Below, one piece after another: positions 16,101 through 23,716 of a stretch of DNA of 42,387 nucleotides. How positions within the stretch are numbered: position 1 is the stretch's first letter; every line of letters begins with the position of its first letter. The position numbers and the translations under genes are program-made. The DNA is from Anaerocolumna sp. (GTDB lineage: Bacteria; Bacillota; Clostridia; Lachnospirales; Lachnospiraceae): positions 1 through 42,387 of the forward strand of contig JARBTX010000029.1 of assembly GCA_029239975.1 (NCBI GenBank). Direction: 5' to 3'. The notes under the pieces are model-generated. The model was given only the letters and a program-made list of their open reading frames with translations. It ran no database searches and was not told the origin of the DNA.

Positions 16101-17474
16101 ATGACAGAAAAAACAAAAGGAAATAATAATCGTTATATGTTTGGCCTTGGTACTATTGGTAGAGATATGCTATATACAGTTGTAAGCATGTATCTTATAT
16201 TCTTTTTGACGGATATTTTGGATTTACCAGATTCTACTATGTGGTGGATGACTGGAGCAATGACCATACTTCGTGTCTTTGATGCAGTAAATGATCCAAT
16301 TATGGGGTTTTTGGTAGATAATACTCACTCACGATTTGGCAAATTTAAACCTTGGATTGTAATAGGAGGTATTCTTGGAGGTATTCTAACTGTTTTACTT
16401 TTCTTTGATTTTGGATTAAATGGAGCAGGATATGTAACAATATTTGTAGTGATTTATCTTCTTTGGGACTTAACTTATGGAGCGAATGATATTGCTTATT
16501 GGTCAATGCTACCTTCCTTGACTCTTGATCAAAAAGAACGTGAGAAAACTGGTTCCTTTGCTAGAATATGTGCAAATATTGGATTATTTACAACTGTTGT
16601 GGCTATATTGCCTATCACCAACGCCTTAGGGGGAGGTAAAAGAGCTTGGCAGATTACAGTTATTGCAATCGTATTGATTACATGGGCATTTCTTATGTTT
16701 ACGGTATTTGGAGTAAAAGAGAATAAAAATATTAATGTGAAGCAAGAATCCACTTCGTTAAAGGAAATGTTTCATATTTTATTCCAGAATGATCAATTAT
16801 TATTTACCGCTATATCTATGGCATTGTTTATGATTGGTTATTCAACTACCACCGCTTTTGGAGTCTATTTCTTTAAATATGCTTATAAAAATGAAGGAAT
16901 GTACTCGGTGTTTGCTGCGATTTTAGGAGTTTCACAGCTGTTAGCTTTATCGGTTTTTCCACTATTTTCAAAAAAATATAGCAGGAAAACGTTATATGCG
17001 TTGGCTACGATATTGGTAGTAGTCGGATATGTAATATTTTTTCTTTCGCCAATGAATATGCTATTTATCGGTGTGGCTGGTATCCTTCTTTTTATAGGAG
17101 AAGCTTTCATACAGCTGTTGATGCTGATGTTTTTGACGGATACAGTAGAGTATGGACAGTTTAAGTTTGGACGCCGTAACGAAAGCATCACCTTCTCTGT
17201 ACAACCATTTATAAATAAAATTGGGGGAGCAATTGCCAATGGAATCGTTGGTGTGACTCTAATTCTATCTGGTATTAATGCTGCAGTAACACCAGAAGAA
17301 GTTACGAATAATGGACTGTTAATTATGAAACTGGCAATGTTAATTTTACCACTAATATTTATAGTAATTGGTTACATAATTTATTATAAAAAGTTTAAGA
17401 TAGATAAGCAGATGTATGATAATATAATATCAGAATTGGCTGCTCGTGGTGATATTAATAGGGAACAGGAGTGA
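16101..17474 (+). CDS. Glycoside-pentoside-hexuronide (GPH) family sugar:cation symporter
   Basis: 457 residues from ATG 16101 after AAAAGGGG. About 12 membrane helices can be picked out as hydrophobic runs. The first cytoplasmic loop has the GPH/MelB signature VNDPIMGFLVDNTHSRFGKFKPW, given here as its key parts NDP-M-G, D-T-SR-GK-KPW. The Asp and Asn of this region take part in cation and sugar binding in MelB. A second family motif appears at TDTVEYGQ-KFGRRNES. The protein should import oligosaccharides with Na+ or H+. Its place between a beta-glucosidase and an alpha-glucosidase makes glucose oligomers the likely cargo; the linkage cannot be read. Confidence 0.9.
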   Translation: MTEKTKGNNNRYMFGLGTIGRDMLYTVVSMYLIFFLTDILDLPDSTMWWMTGAMTILRVFDAVNDPIMGFLVDNTHSRFGKFKPWIVIGGILGGILTVLLFFDFGLNGAGYVTIFVVIYLLWDLTYGANDIAYWSMLPSLTLDQKEREKTGSFARICANIGLFTTVVAILPITNALGGGKRAWQITVIAIVLITWAFLMFTVFGVKENKNINVKQESTSLKEMFHILFQNDQLLFTAISMALFMIGYSTTTAFGVYFFKYAYKNEGMYSVFAAILGVSQLLALSVFPLFSKKYSRKTLYALATILVVVGYVIFFLSPMNMLFIGVAGILLFIGEAFIQLLMLMFLTDTVEYGQFKFGRRNESITFSVQPFINKIGGAIANGIVGVTLILSGINAAVTPEEVTNNGLLIMKLAMLILPLIFIVIGYIIYYKKFKIDKQMYDNIISELAARGDINREQE

Positions 17475-17481
17475 TGCTTCT

Positions 17482-19353
17482 ATGCTAACAAAAAACAGTC
17501 GTATCAAAGAGGTGTATGCAAATCCAATTGGAAGAGACGTTATTAACCGAGTGCTCTTACAAATGAATATTGGTAAAAAGGTTGTAACTAATCCAATTGT
17601 AGGGAATTTAAAACTTAAGGTTTTACCTAAACTATCTAAAAGTCAATTAGATGAAGGTTTTGTGGATACTTTGCTTACACTATTAAACTCAGAATCTGAA
17701 ATAGCAAAAGCTGATGCGAAACCGATTAAAAAAGCTTGGTGGAAGGAAGCTGTATTTTATCAGATTTACCCTAGAAGCTTTAAAGATAGTAATGGAGATG
17801 GCATTGGCGATCTACAGGGAATAATAAGTAAATTAGATTATATAAAAGAACTGGGTATCGATGCGATCTGGCTTTCACCAATTTATGATTCTCCGAATGA
17901 TGATAATGGGTATGATATAAGAGATTATCATAAAATCATGGCCGAGTTTGGAACAATGGATGATTTTGATAGGTTATTAAAGGAGATTCATAACCGTAAT
18001 ATGAGACTTATTATGGATCTTGTGGTGAACCATACCTCAGATGAACATGAGTGGTATCAAAAGGCTATCCAGGAACCTGATTCCAAGTATGGAGATTATT
18101 ATATCTTTAAGGATCAGCCGAACAACTGGACATCATTTTTTAGAGGCAGTGCATGGAATTATGTAGAAGAACGAGAGCAATATGCGCTGCATCTTTTCTC
18201 AAAGAAGCAAATGGATTTGAACTGGGAAAATGAAACCATGCGTCATGAAATTCATGATATGGTAAAATGGTGGCTAGAAAAAGGTGTAGATGGATTTCGT
18301 ATGGATGTCATTAACTATATCTCAAAGCGTAACGGTTTACCTGATGGAAATGAAAGTATTGGTAAACTTATGGGATATCATGGTGTGGAACATTATTTCT
18401 ACGGACCACGTCTCCACGAATATCTGCATGAAATGCATGAGAAGGTTTTCAGCCCATACAATGCTTTTTCGGTGGGAGAAACACCTGGGACAGGAATGGA
18501 AATGAACAAGTTATTGACTGCTGATTACCGAAAGGAACTAGACATGGTCTTCTCCTTTGACCATCTGGAAACGCCGGGATATACACGTTTTGATAATTAT
18601 CAATATGACCTTAATTATTTAAAAAGTCATATGATAAACTGGATGGAGAATTACGGGAATCATTGTCAGCCATCATTGTTTTATGAAAACCATGATAATC
18701 CACGTATGATCTCTAAGATTAATTCAGACCCACAGTATCGAATTGTCTTAGGTAAGCTTTTGGCTGTTATACAGCTTACACTACGAGGCACTCCATTTAT
18801 TTACCAGGGGCAGGAGCTCGGAATGATGAATCAAAACTTTAAATCCATTACGGATCTTCGTGATGTGGAGTCATTAAATCTTTATAATGAGTTGTGTAGC
18901 ACTATGAATAAAGAAGAGGCTTTTGCTAAGATAATAGCTGGTTCAAGAGATCATGCCAGAACACCTATGCAGTGGAATAGTAAAGAATATGCAGGGTTTT
19001 CAACTGTTAAACCTTGGATAATGATGGATGACTATTATAAGAATTGCAATGTAGAAGCGCAGCTTCAAGATGATAATTCCATCCTTCATTTTTATCAGAA
19101 ATTAATTGCCTTTCGTAAGGAGCATAGTGTTATATATTATGGAGATGTACTATTTATCAATCAAAAAGAAAAAGACTTTTTCACCTATTATCGTAAGGAT
19201 GATATCGAAACTTTGTATATTGAGATAAATTTAGGTTCATCCAACAAGAAACGAGCAAAGCATCCTGCGGGAATTCGTTTGTTATCAAATTATGCAGATG
19301 AATCGTTGTCATTCTTACGACCATATGAGGCAAGTATATGGATAAACGATTGA
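17482..19353 (+). CDS. GH13 alpha-glucosidase (oligo-1,6-glucosidase type) with N-terminal extension
   Basis: 623 residues from ATG 17482, 7 bp after the symporter stop, with CAGGAG upstream. Residues 1-80 form an extra small domain (NPIGRDVINRVLL, NPIVGNLKLKVLPKL). The GH13 barrel follows: WKEAVFYQIYPRSFKDSNGDGIGDL, then GFRMDVIN with nucleophile Asp275, FSVGETPGT with acid/base Glu333, and ENHDNPR with the stabilising Asp405. Val after the nucleophile (DVIN) is the residue linked to alpha-1,6 preference in oligo-1,6-glucosidases, as against Ala or Thr in maltases. No signal peptide: it should hydrolyse imported isomalto- or malto-oligosaccharides. The extension is known to me only from related clostridial enzymes and has no assigned role. 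Confidence 0.88.
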   Translation: MLTKNSRIKEVYANPIGRDVINRVLLQMNIGKKVVTNPIVGNLKLKVLPKLSKSQLDEGFVDTLLTLLNSESEIAKADAKPIKKAWWKEAVFYQIYPRSFKDSNGDGIGDLQGIISKLDYIKELGIDAIWLSPIYDSPNDDNGYDIRDYHKIMAEFGTMDDFDRLLKEIHNRNMRLIMDLVVNHTSDEHEWYQKAIQEPDSKYGDYYIFKDQPNNWTSFFRGSAWNYVEEREQYALHLFSKKQMDLNWENETMRHEIHDMVKWWLEKGVDGFRMDVINYISKRNGLPDGNESIGKLMGYHGVEHYFYGPRLHEYLHEMHEKVFSPYNAFSVGETPGTGMEMNKLLTADYRKELDMVFSFDHLETPGYTRFDNYQYDLNYLKSHMINWMENYGNHCQPSLFYENHDNPRMISKINSDPQYRIVLGKLLAVIQLTLRGTPFIYQGQELGMMNQNFKSITDLRDVESLNLYNELCSTMNKEEAFAKIIAGSRDHARTPMQWNSKEYAGFSTVKPWIMMDDYYKNCNVEAQLQDDNSILHFYQKLIAFRKEHSVIYYGDVLFINQKEKDFFTYYRKDDIETLYIEINLGSSNKKRAKHPAGIRLLSNYADESLSFLRPYEASIWIND

Positions 19354-19357
19354 TAAT

Positions 19358-19444
19358 AACCCCCAAAGTGTTGAAATTAATTTCACTCCCACAGGACGTA
19401 TAATTATCCAACGAAGTTTCACTCTAAATCTGGGCTTTTGGGGT
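19358..19444 (+). terminator. Structured element after the glucan operon
   Basis: ACCCCCAAA at the left and TTTGGGGT at the right close an 87-nt structure with inner palindromes GAAATTAATTTC and GGA-N10-TCC. TTTCACTC occurs twice inside (19381 and 19417). It may be a terminator, although no T-run follows directly, or a small repeated element: a partial look-alike lies at 20391-20432. Confidence 0.4.
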
Positions 19445-19544
19445 AATTATAGTAGATTTGATTATTTTTCTTTCAAACTAGATATTATAAAAAGTATTTG
19501 GTATACTAAATCAAAAGAATAAACGAACAAAGGAGACTTAAAAA

Positions 19545-19888
19545 ATGGCGAAAAATAGAGTGATTTGTATAAAAAATAATGTTGATTATTTAGCAATCAG
19601 AAAAGCAATGACTGCTGGTGCGGAACGATAGAAGATTTAGTGGAACATGCAGGTGTATGTACTGAATGTGAAGGGTGTAAAAGTGAATTAGGTGCAATCC
19701 TTTCATCTGTATGTGGTTGTAAGATAGTATCTCTAGAAACAGTAGTAAATGCGGTTAGAAATGGTGCTGATACAGTAGAAAAAGTAGGAGAGATGACAGG
19801 TGCTGGGACAGGAGTAGATGAAGAAACTGGTGAAACTTGTGGTAAATGTAAGGGACTCATCCAAAATATTATTGATCTAGGAAGATAA
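19545..19888 (+). pseudogene. BFD-like [2Fe-2S] protein with a one-base frameshift
   Basis: ATG 19545 with AAAGGAGA upstream opens 28 codons ending ...AGAER then TAG 19629-19631. Adding one A in the GAACGA run near 19623 restores AGAETIEDLVEHAG and a single frame to TAA 19888 (114 residues). The restored protein has two BFD-type halves. The second is complete, with CGC and CGKC ligands about 45 residues apart; the first carries CTECEGC. BFD-like domains bind a [2Fe-2S] cluster and serve iron storage or redox proteins. Because the lost base lies in a short A run and the rest looks intact, this is either a very recent mutation or a sequencing error. A GTG at 19640 could start the second half alone, but it lacks a ribosome site. 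Confidence 0.7.
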
Positions 19889-20003
19889 AAAAGAGAAAAT
19901 AGGCAATTGAAGCTAGAAAATTGTATTAACGGCATGCTAAATTCTATAAACTAAAAAGTTTCACAATTGTCTATAAAGAGAAAAACTAAAAGGAGAATTT
20001 TTC

Positions 20004-20354
20004 ATGGACAAACCACGAATTTTTTCAATGTCTTTTTCAAGTGTTTATCCTCTCTATATTGAAAAAGCTGAAAAAAAAGGAAGAACAAAAGAGGAAGTAA
20101 ACGAAATCATTATTTGGCTTACTGGTTATGATGAGCAATCACTACAGCAACAAATAACCAAAGAAATAGACATAGAAACCTTCTTTAAGCAAGCACCATG
20201 TATTAATCCCAATGCTTCACTTATTAAAGGAGTTATATGTGGATATCGTGTTGAAGAAATAGAAGATGAATTAATGCGACAAATACGCTATTTAGATAAA
20301 TTAATTGATGAGTTAGCAAAAGGTAAAACAATGCAAAAAATATTAAGAAGTTAA
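20004..20354 (+). CDS. DUF2200 family protein
   Basis: 116 residues from ATG 20004 with AAAAGGAG upstream. The sequence is a full-length, well-kept member of DUF2200: [58 protein letters not shown] and the C-terminal [21 protein letters not shown]. It is a small cytosolic, helical protein with no known reaction; members often lie near stress or acetyltransferase genes. It sits between the [2Fe-2S] gene and the LysM-GH18 gene, with over 100 bp on both sides, so it is probably transcribed alone. Confidence 0.9.
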   Translation: MDKPRIFSMSFSSVYPLYIEKAEKKGRTKEEVNEIIIWLTGYDEQSLQQQITKEIDIETFFKQAPCINPNASLIKGVICGYRVEEIEDELMRQIRYLDKLIDELAKGKTMQKILRS

Positions 20355-20390
20355 AAACTATTTCCTTTTAAAAATCTTTTGCATTATTTG

Positions 20391-20432
20391 GGTAAACACT
20401 TTGGGAACGAATTTCACTCTTGGGGTTAAAGA
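20391..20432 (+). repeat. Partial look-alike of the 19358-19444 element
   Basis: Contains AACACTTTGGG, which is the reverse complement of the start of the element after the glucan operon (CCCAAAGTGTT), followed by ATTTCACTCTTGGGGTTA, which resembles the element's end. It lies just after DUF2200. A weak match, noted because the two bracket the [2Fe-2S]-DUF2200 pair. Confidence 0.3.
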
Positions 20433-20493
20433 ATAAATAATTTTTATCCTATCGTCATCATATAATATGATGATTAATTAATCGAGGTTAAGT

Positions 20494-21786
20494 ATGGTTA
20501 AGCATATAATACAGCAAGGAGATACCGTAGACTCTATAGCAAATCAATATGGTATAACTCCAGAAAGGTTAATTCTTGAGAACGAAATTACTGATCCTAA
20601 TAGAATGGCAATAGGTGAAATGATACTAGTCGTTTACCCCAAGCAAACATACATCGTTCAGGAAGGGGATACCTTATCAAGTATTGCGGATGCTTTTAAT
20701 GTCAGCTGGATAGACATTTTAAAAAATAACCCTTATATTACCGATAGAGATGAACTGATTGTGGGTGAAGAAATAGTTATTGAATTCGAAGATGAAAATA
20801 AATTGCCACTCACAATAAATGGATATGCATTTCCTTATATTTCAATGGATGTACTTAAAAAAACTTTACCGTTTCTAACCTATATTACAATTATTGGTCA
20901 CTATATTTTTAGTGATGGTTCAATCAATAATATCGATGATATAGAGATTATTCAATTAGCATTGGATTATGGTGTCGGTGCCTTAATGCATATATTTACC
21001 TATTCAAATGAAACCACTGATAATAATATATTTCACACCATTATTCATGATAATGCAATGCAGGATATACTGTTAGATAATATACTAACAATGTTAAGAT
21101 TAAAAGGTTATTATGGAGTAAATATTGATACCCCGTATATTTATCCTCAAGATAAAGAAATATATGTAGAATTTATAAATAAGCTATCTCAACAATTAAA
21201 CGAAGCAGGATTTGTTCTGATAACTACGATATCGCCAAGTGATATAGAAATTACAACAGGAATAACCTATTTCGGTATTGATTATGTAGGAATCAGTCAA
21301 GCTTCTAATAATGTTATATATAATCTTTCCTACGATTGGGCAAATCCTTATGGAATACCTAAATCTGCTTTTTCTTTTAAGAAGATTACCATGGCAGTTT
21401 CTAGTGCATGTTCACAGTTAGAGCCGAATAAAATGCTATTAGGTATTACCAGTATTGGTTATTACTGGATTCTCCCTTATGTGTCTGGTACTACAGTCAC
21501 TACTTTTATCAACCATACGAATGCTGTTAATATAGCCAGGGACCATGGTATTCCAATACAATTTAATGAAATAAATCAGAGTTCTTATATTCATTATATT
21601 GAGGGTGGGTTTGAGAATATGGTATTATTTAAAGATGTTAGATCAATGGCATCATATGCAGATCTCATTAAAGAGTATAATTTAAGTGGAGTATCCTTTT
21701 TTAATATCATGTACTATTTTCCAAGAACATGGTTGTTATTTCATTCGCAATTTGAAATAAATAAAGTTTTATCCCCACTTCAATAG
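20494..21786 (+). CDS. LysM-GH18 spore-wall type protein lacking the catalytic glutamate
   Basis: 430 residues from ATG 20494. Two LysM modules (IIQQGDTVDSIANQYG and YIVQEGDTLSSIADAFN, about residues 3-48 and 52-98) bind peptidoglycan. A GH18 barrel follows (about 105-425), most like the SleL/YaaH group that acts on spore cortex muro-peptides. In that group the active site reads NIDFE; here it reads NIDTP (residues 210-214), so the general-acid Glu is replaced by Pro214 and the preceding Phe by Thr. The fold otherwise looks intact, to a C-terminal GVSFFNIMYYFP strand with no Trp. It is probably a binding-only protein rather than a hydrolase. No signal peptide, as in SleL, which reaches the spore coat from the mother cell. 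Confidence 0.8.
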   Translation: MVKHIIQQGDTVDSIANQYGITPERLILENEITDPNRMAIGEMILVVYPKQTYIVQEGDTLSSIADAFNVSWIDILKNNPYITDRDELIVGEEIVIEFEDENKLPLTINGYAFPYISMDVLKKTLPFLTYITIIGHYIFSDGSINNIDDIEIIQLALDYGVGALMHIFTYSNETTDNNIFHTIIHDNAMQDILLDNILTMLRLKGYYGVNIDTPYIYPQDKEIYVEFINKLSQQLNEAGFVLITTISPSDIEITTGITYFGIDYVGISQASNNVIYNLSYDWANPYGIPKSAFSFKKITMAVSSACSQLEPNKMLLGITSIGYYWILPYVSGTTVTTFINHTNAVNIARDHGIPIQFNEINQSSYIHYIEGGFENMVLFKDVRSMASYADLIKEYNLSGVSFFNIMYYFPRTWLLFHSQFEINKVLSPLQ

Positions 21787-21823
21787 TACTTTAGATGACA
21801 TCACAATGTGAAGGTAACAGGTT

Positions 21824-21876
21824 ATAAACAAATAAATGGATAATAGTTCAAAACTATTATCCATTTATTTGTTTAT
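21824..21876. terminator. Very long perfect hairpin after the LysM-GH18 gene
   Basis: The left arm 21824-21848 and the right arm 21852-21876 are perfectly complementary over 25 bp with a 3-nt loop; the core is ATGGATAATAGTT-CAA-AACTATTATCCAT. The A-rich left and T-rich right flanks allow termination in both directions. Most of the remaining gap to 22010 shows nothing. Confidence 0.8.
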
Positions 21877-22009
21877 TTCTTATCTTCGATTTATGTTAGG
21901 GTATAGTTTTTTGTGAGCGTATGAATCAAAAATGTAATCATAGGATGGATTCCCGATTTATTAATAATAAATATAACTTACTAGTCTACATCATATCCTA
22001 GAATTAGAA

Positions 22010-22059
22010 TTGACAACTGTATTATTTAGTGCTATTCTATATATAGAATAGCACTAAAT
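22010..22059 (+). promoter_or_regulatory. Promoter overlapped by a 36-bp perfect palindrome (PadR operator)
   Basis: TTGACA (22010-22015), 17-bp spacer, TATTCT (22033-22038). A perfect palindrome spans 22024-22059, with half-site ATTTAGTGCTATTCTATA, covering the -10 and the transcription start. The PadR gene begins 48 bp downstream, so self-repression by PadR is the simplest reading. Confidence 0.75.
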
Positions 22060-22107
22060 AATATATGATAATAAAAAATATTAAACTTAGATTAGGAGAA
22101 TTTTATA

Positions 22108-22653
22108 TTGACTCAGATTGAACTTGTACTGCTTGCTTTACTTTATGAAAAAGATTGTTACGGATATGAAATAGAGTCTGTTATCGAAGAACGAAGAATT
22201 AGAAATTGGACCAAGATCGGCTTTTCATCAATCTATAACTCACTAAAAAAACTGGAAGAAAAGAAATTAATTGCATCAAGATATGAGGAAGAATTTGGAT
22301 CTCCTGGTCGTAAAGTTTATTTTTTGAATGAAACTGCTAGGGAGTCCGTACGTGAAATAATAAAAAAAACACTTTATTCTCCCGAGCGTGTATATAGTGA
22401 ATTCTCAATAGGATTAGCTTTCTCACATTTTTTAACGACAGAGGAATTAAAGGACTGCCTTATTAGATACCGAGAAAGCCTTGAAAAGAGACTGCAAGGA
22501 ATTCACCAAAGTTATTCGGAACAACCGGTAGCACAAAATAATATTTATATAAAGGCGTTATTTACACACCCACTTAAATTGATAGAAGCAGAGATTGAAT
22601 GGATAAACGATTTATTAAATCAAATAAAGGAGAACAATAATAATGGAAATTGA
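22108..22653 (+). CDS. PadR-family regulator with C-terminal Vir_act_alpha-type domain
   Basis: 181 residues, TTG start at 22108 with AGGAG (22094-22098). Residues 1-80 are the PadR winged helix (ELVLLALLYEKDCYGYEIESVI, GFSSIYNSLKKLEEKKLIAS, SPGRKVYFLNETA), with the usual Tyr in the recognition helix. The C-terminal 95 residues are helical (FSIGLAFSHFLTTEELKDCLIRY, then LIEAEIEWINDLLNQIKE), the typical dimerisation domain of class 1 PadR proteins. It should repress its own promoter through the palindrome at 22024-22059 and release on binding a small molecule. It overlaps the next gene by 11 bp, so both are co-transcribed and translationally coupled. Confidence 0.88.
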   Translation: MTQIELVLLALLYEKDCYGYEIESVIEERRIRNWTKIGFSSIYNSLKKLEEKKLIASRYEEEFGSPGRKVYFLNETARESVREIIKKTLYSPERVYSEFSIGLAFSHFLTTEELKDCLIRYRESLEKRLQGIHQSYSEQPVAQNNIYIKALFTHPLKLIEAEIEWINDLLNQIKENNNNGN

Positions 22654-23656
22654 AAACTTTATCCCCTTTTATGGACAACATTGTGAAACAACTACAGTCG
22701 GTAATTTGCTTTTGCATTGTGGAATAACACTTTCAGAACCTATGCTATTTGGACTTGGAGAAGGACTTAGTTTTATTTATTGGGATAGTAAGCAGATGGG
22801 TTTTCCATTCTTAGGTGGGAGATGTAAGCAAGATACTTTAACAGAAAAATTAGTGAATAATCTCAATTTGAATATAGAAGTATGTCAGTCAACTTCAAAA
22901 GCAAAAGCATGGGAAAATGTAACATCTAAAATTGATGTTGGTATTCCAGTAGGATTGAAGCTAGATTGTTACTATCTAGATTATTTCACAAATAAGGTTC
23001 ATTTCGCAGGTCATTATGTAACTATTTATGGATATGATGATGCGTTTGCTTATTTAGTTGATACAAATCAACAAGGATCAAATGTCAGGACAAGTTTGTT
23101 AAGCCTATCAGATGCTAGAAGTGCAAAAGGACCAATGTCTTCCGCAAACAGATCATTTACTATAACAGGAACAAAAACCATTGATTTAAAAGATTCCATA
23201 GTATTAGCTATATATAACAATGCAAAGGAATATTTAAATCCGCCAATTCAAAATATATCACATAAAGGAATAAGAAAAACAGCAAAGATGATTGGAAGTT
23301 GGTTTGAAAGACCTGGTATGACACCAGAATTAATAACTCTCGCAGGAACGTTAATGGAGAAAGGTGGTACTGGTGGTGGCTTGTTTCGAAATATGTACAG
23401 AGATTTTCTAAAGGAATGTGATGAATTATATCCGGATTTAGAACTGAATAATTCTTATAAAAGATTCTGCACTATTGCTCAGATGTGGACAGATGTTTCA
23501 AATATGATATGTATTGCCGGTGAGACCAAAGATGAGAAAAAACTTAAAGATACATCTCATATTTTATTGGAGATTGCTTCAATGGAAGAAGAAGCAATGA
23601 CACAGATCTTTGAAAATATTACAGTACACTTACATGGTATTAAAGTGAAAATATAG
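22643..23656 (+). CDS. BtrH N-terminal domain / DUF4872 protein
   Basis: 337 residues from ATG 22643, with AAAGGAGA inside the PadR gene. The N-terminal half is the BtrH (butirosin biosynthesis H) domain: GQHCETTTVGNLLLHCG with the candidate nucleophile Cys, LGGRCKQDTL, and HFAGHYVTIYGYDD-YLVDTN with the His and Asp expected of a papain-like triad. The C-terminal half (about 200-337) is all helical and matches DUF4872. BtrH itself moves an acyl group from a carrier protein to an aminoglycoside. No carrier-protein or aminoglycoside gene is visible here, so the acyl donor and acceptor are unknown. The fixed coupling to a PadR repressor hints at a role in response to a small molecule. Confidence 0.8.
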   Translation: MEIENFIPFYGQHCETTTVGNLLLHCGITLSEPMLFGLGEGLSFIYWDSKQMGFPFLGGRCKQDTLTEKLVNNLNLNIEVCQSTSKAKAWENVTSKIDVGIPVGLKLDCYYLDYFTNKVHFAGHYVTIYGYDDAFAYLVDTNQQGSNVRTSLLSLSDARSAKGPMSSANRSFTITGTKTIDLKDSIVLAIYNNAKEYLNPPIQNISHKGIRKTAKMIGSWFERPGMTPELITLAGTLMEKGGTGGGLFRNMYRDFLKECDELYPDLELNNSYKRFCTIAQMWTDVSNMICIAGETKDEKKLKDTSHILLEIASMEEEAMTQIFENITVHLHGIKVKI

Positions 23657-23716
23657 TGTAAATTGTCAAAAGGCTGCTGTATAATATTGATATCATATTA
23701 TGAGAGGGAAAGTCTA

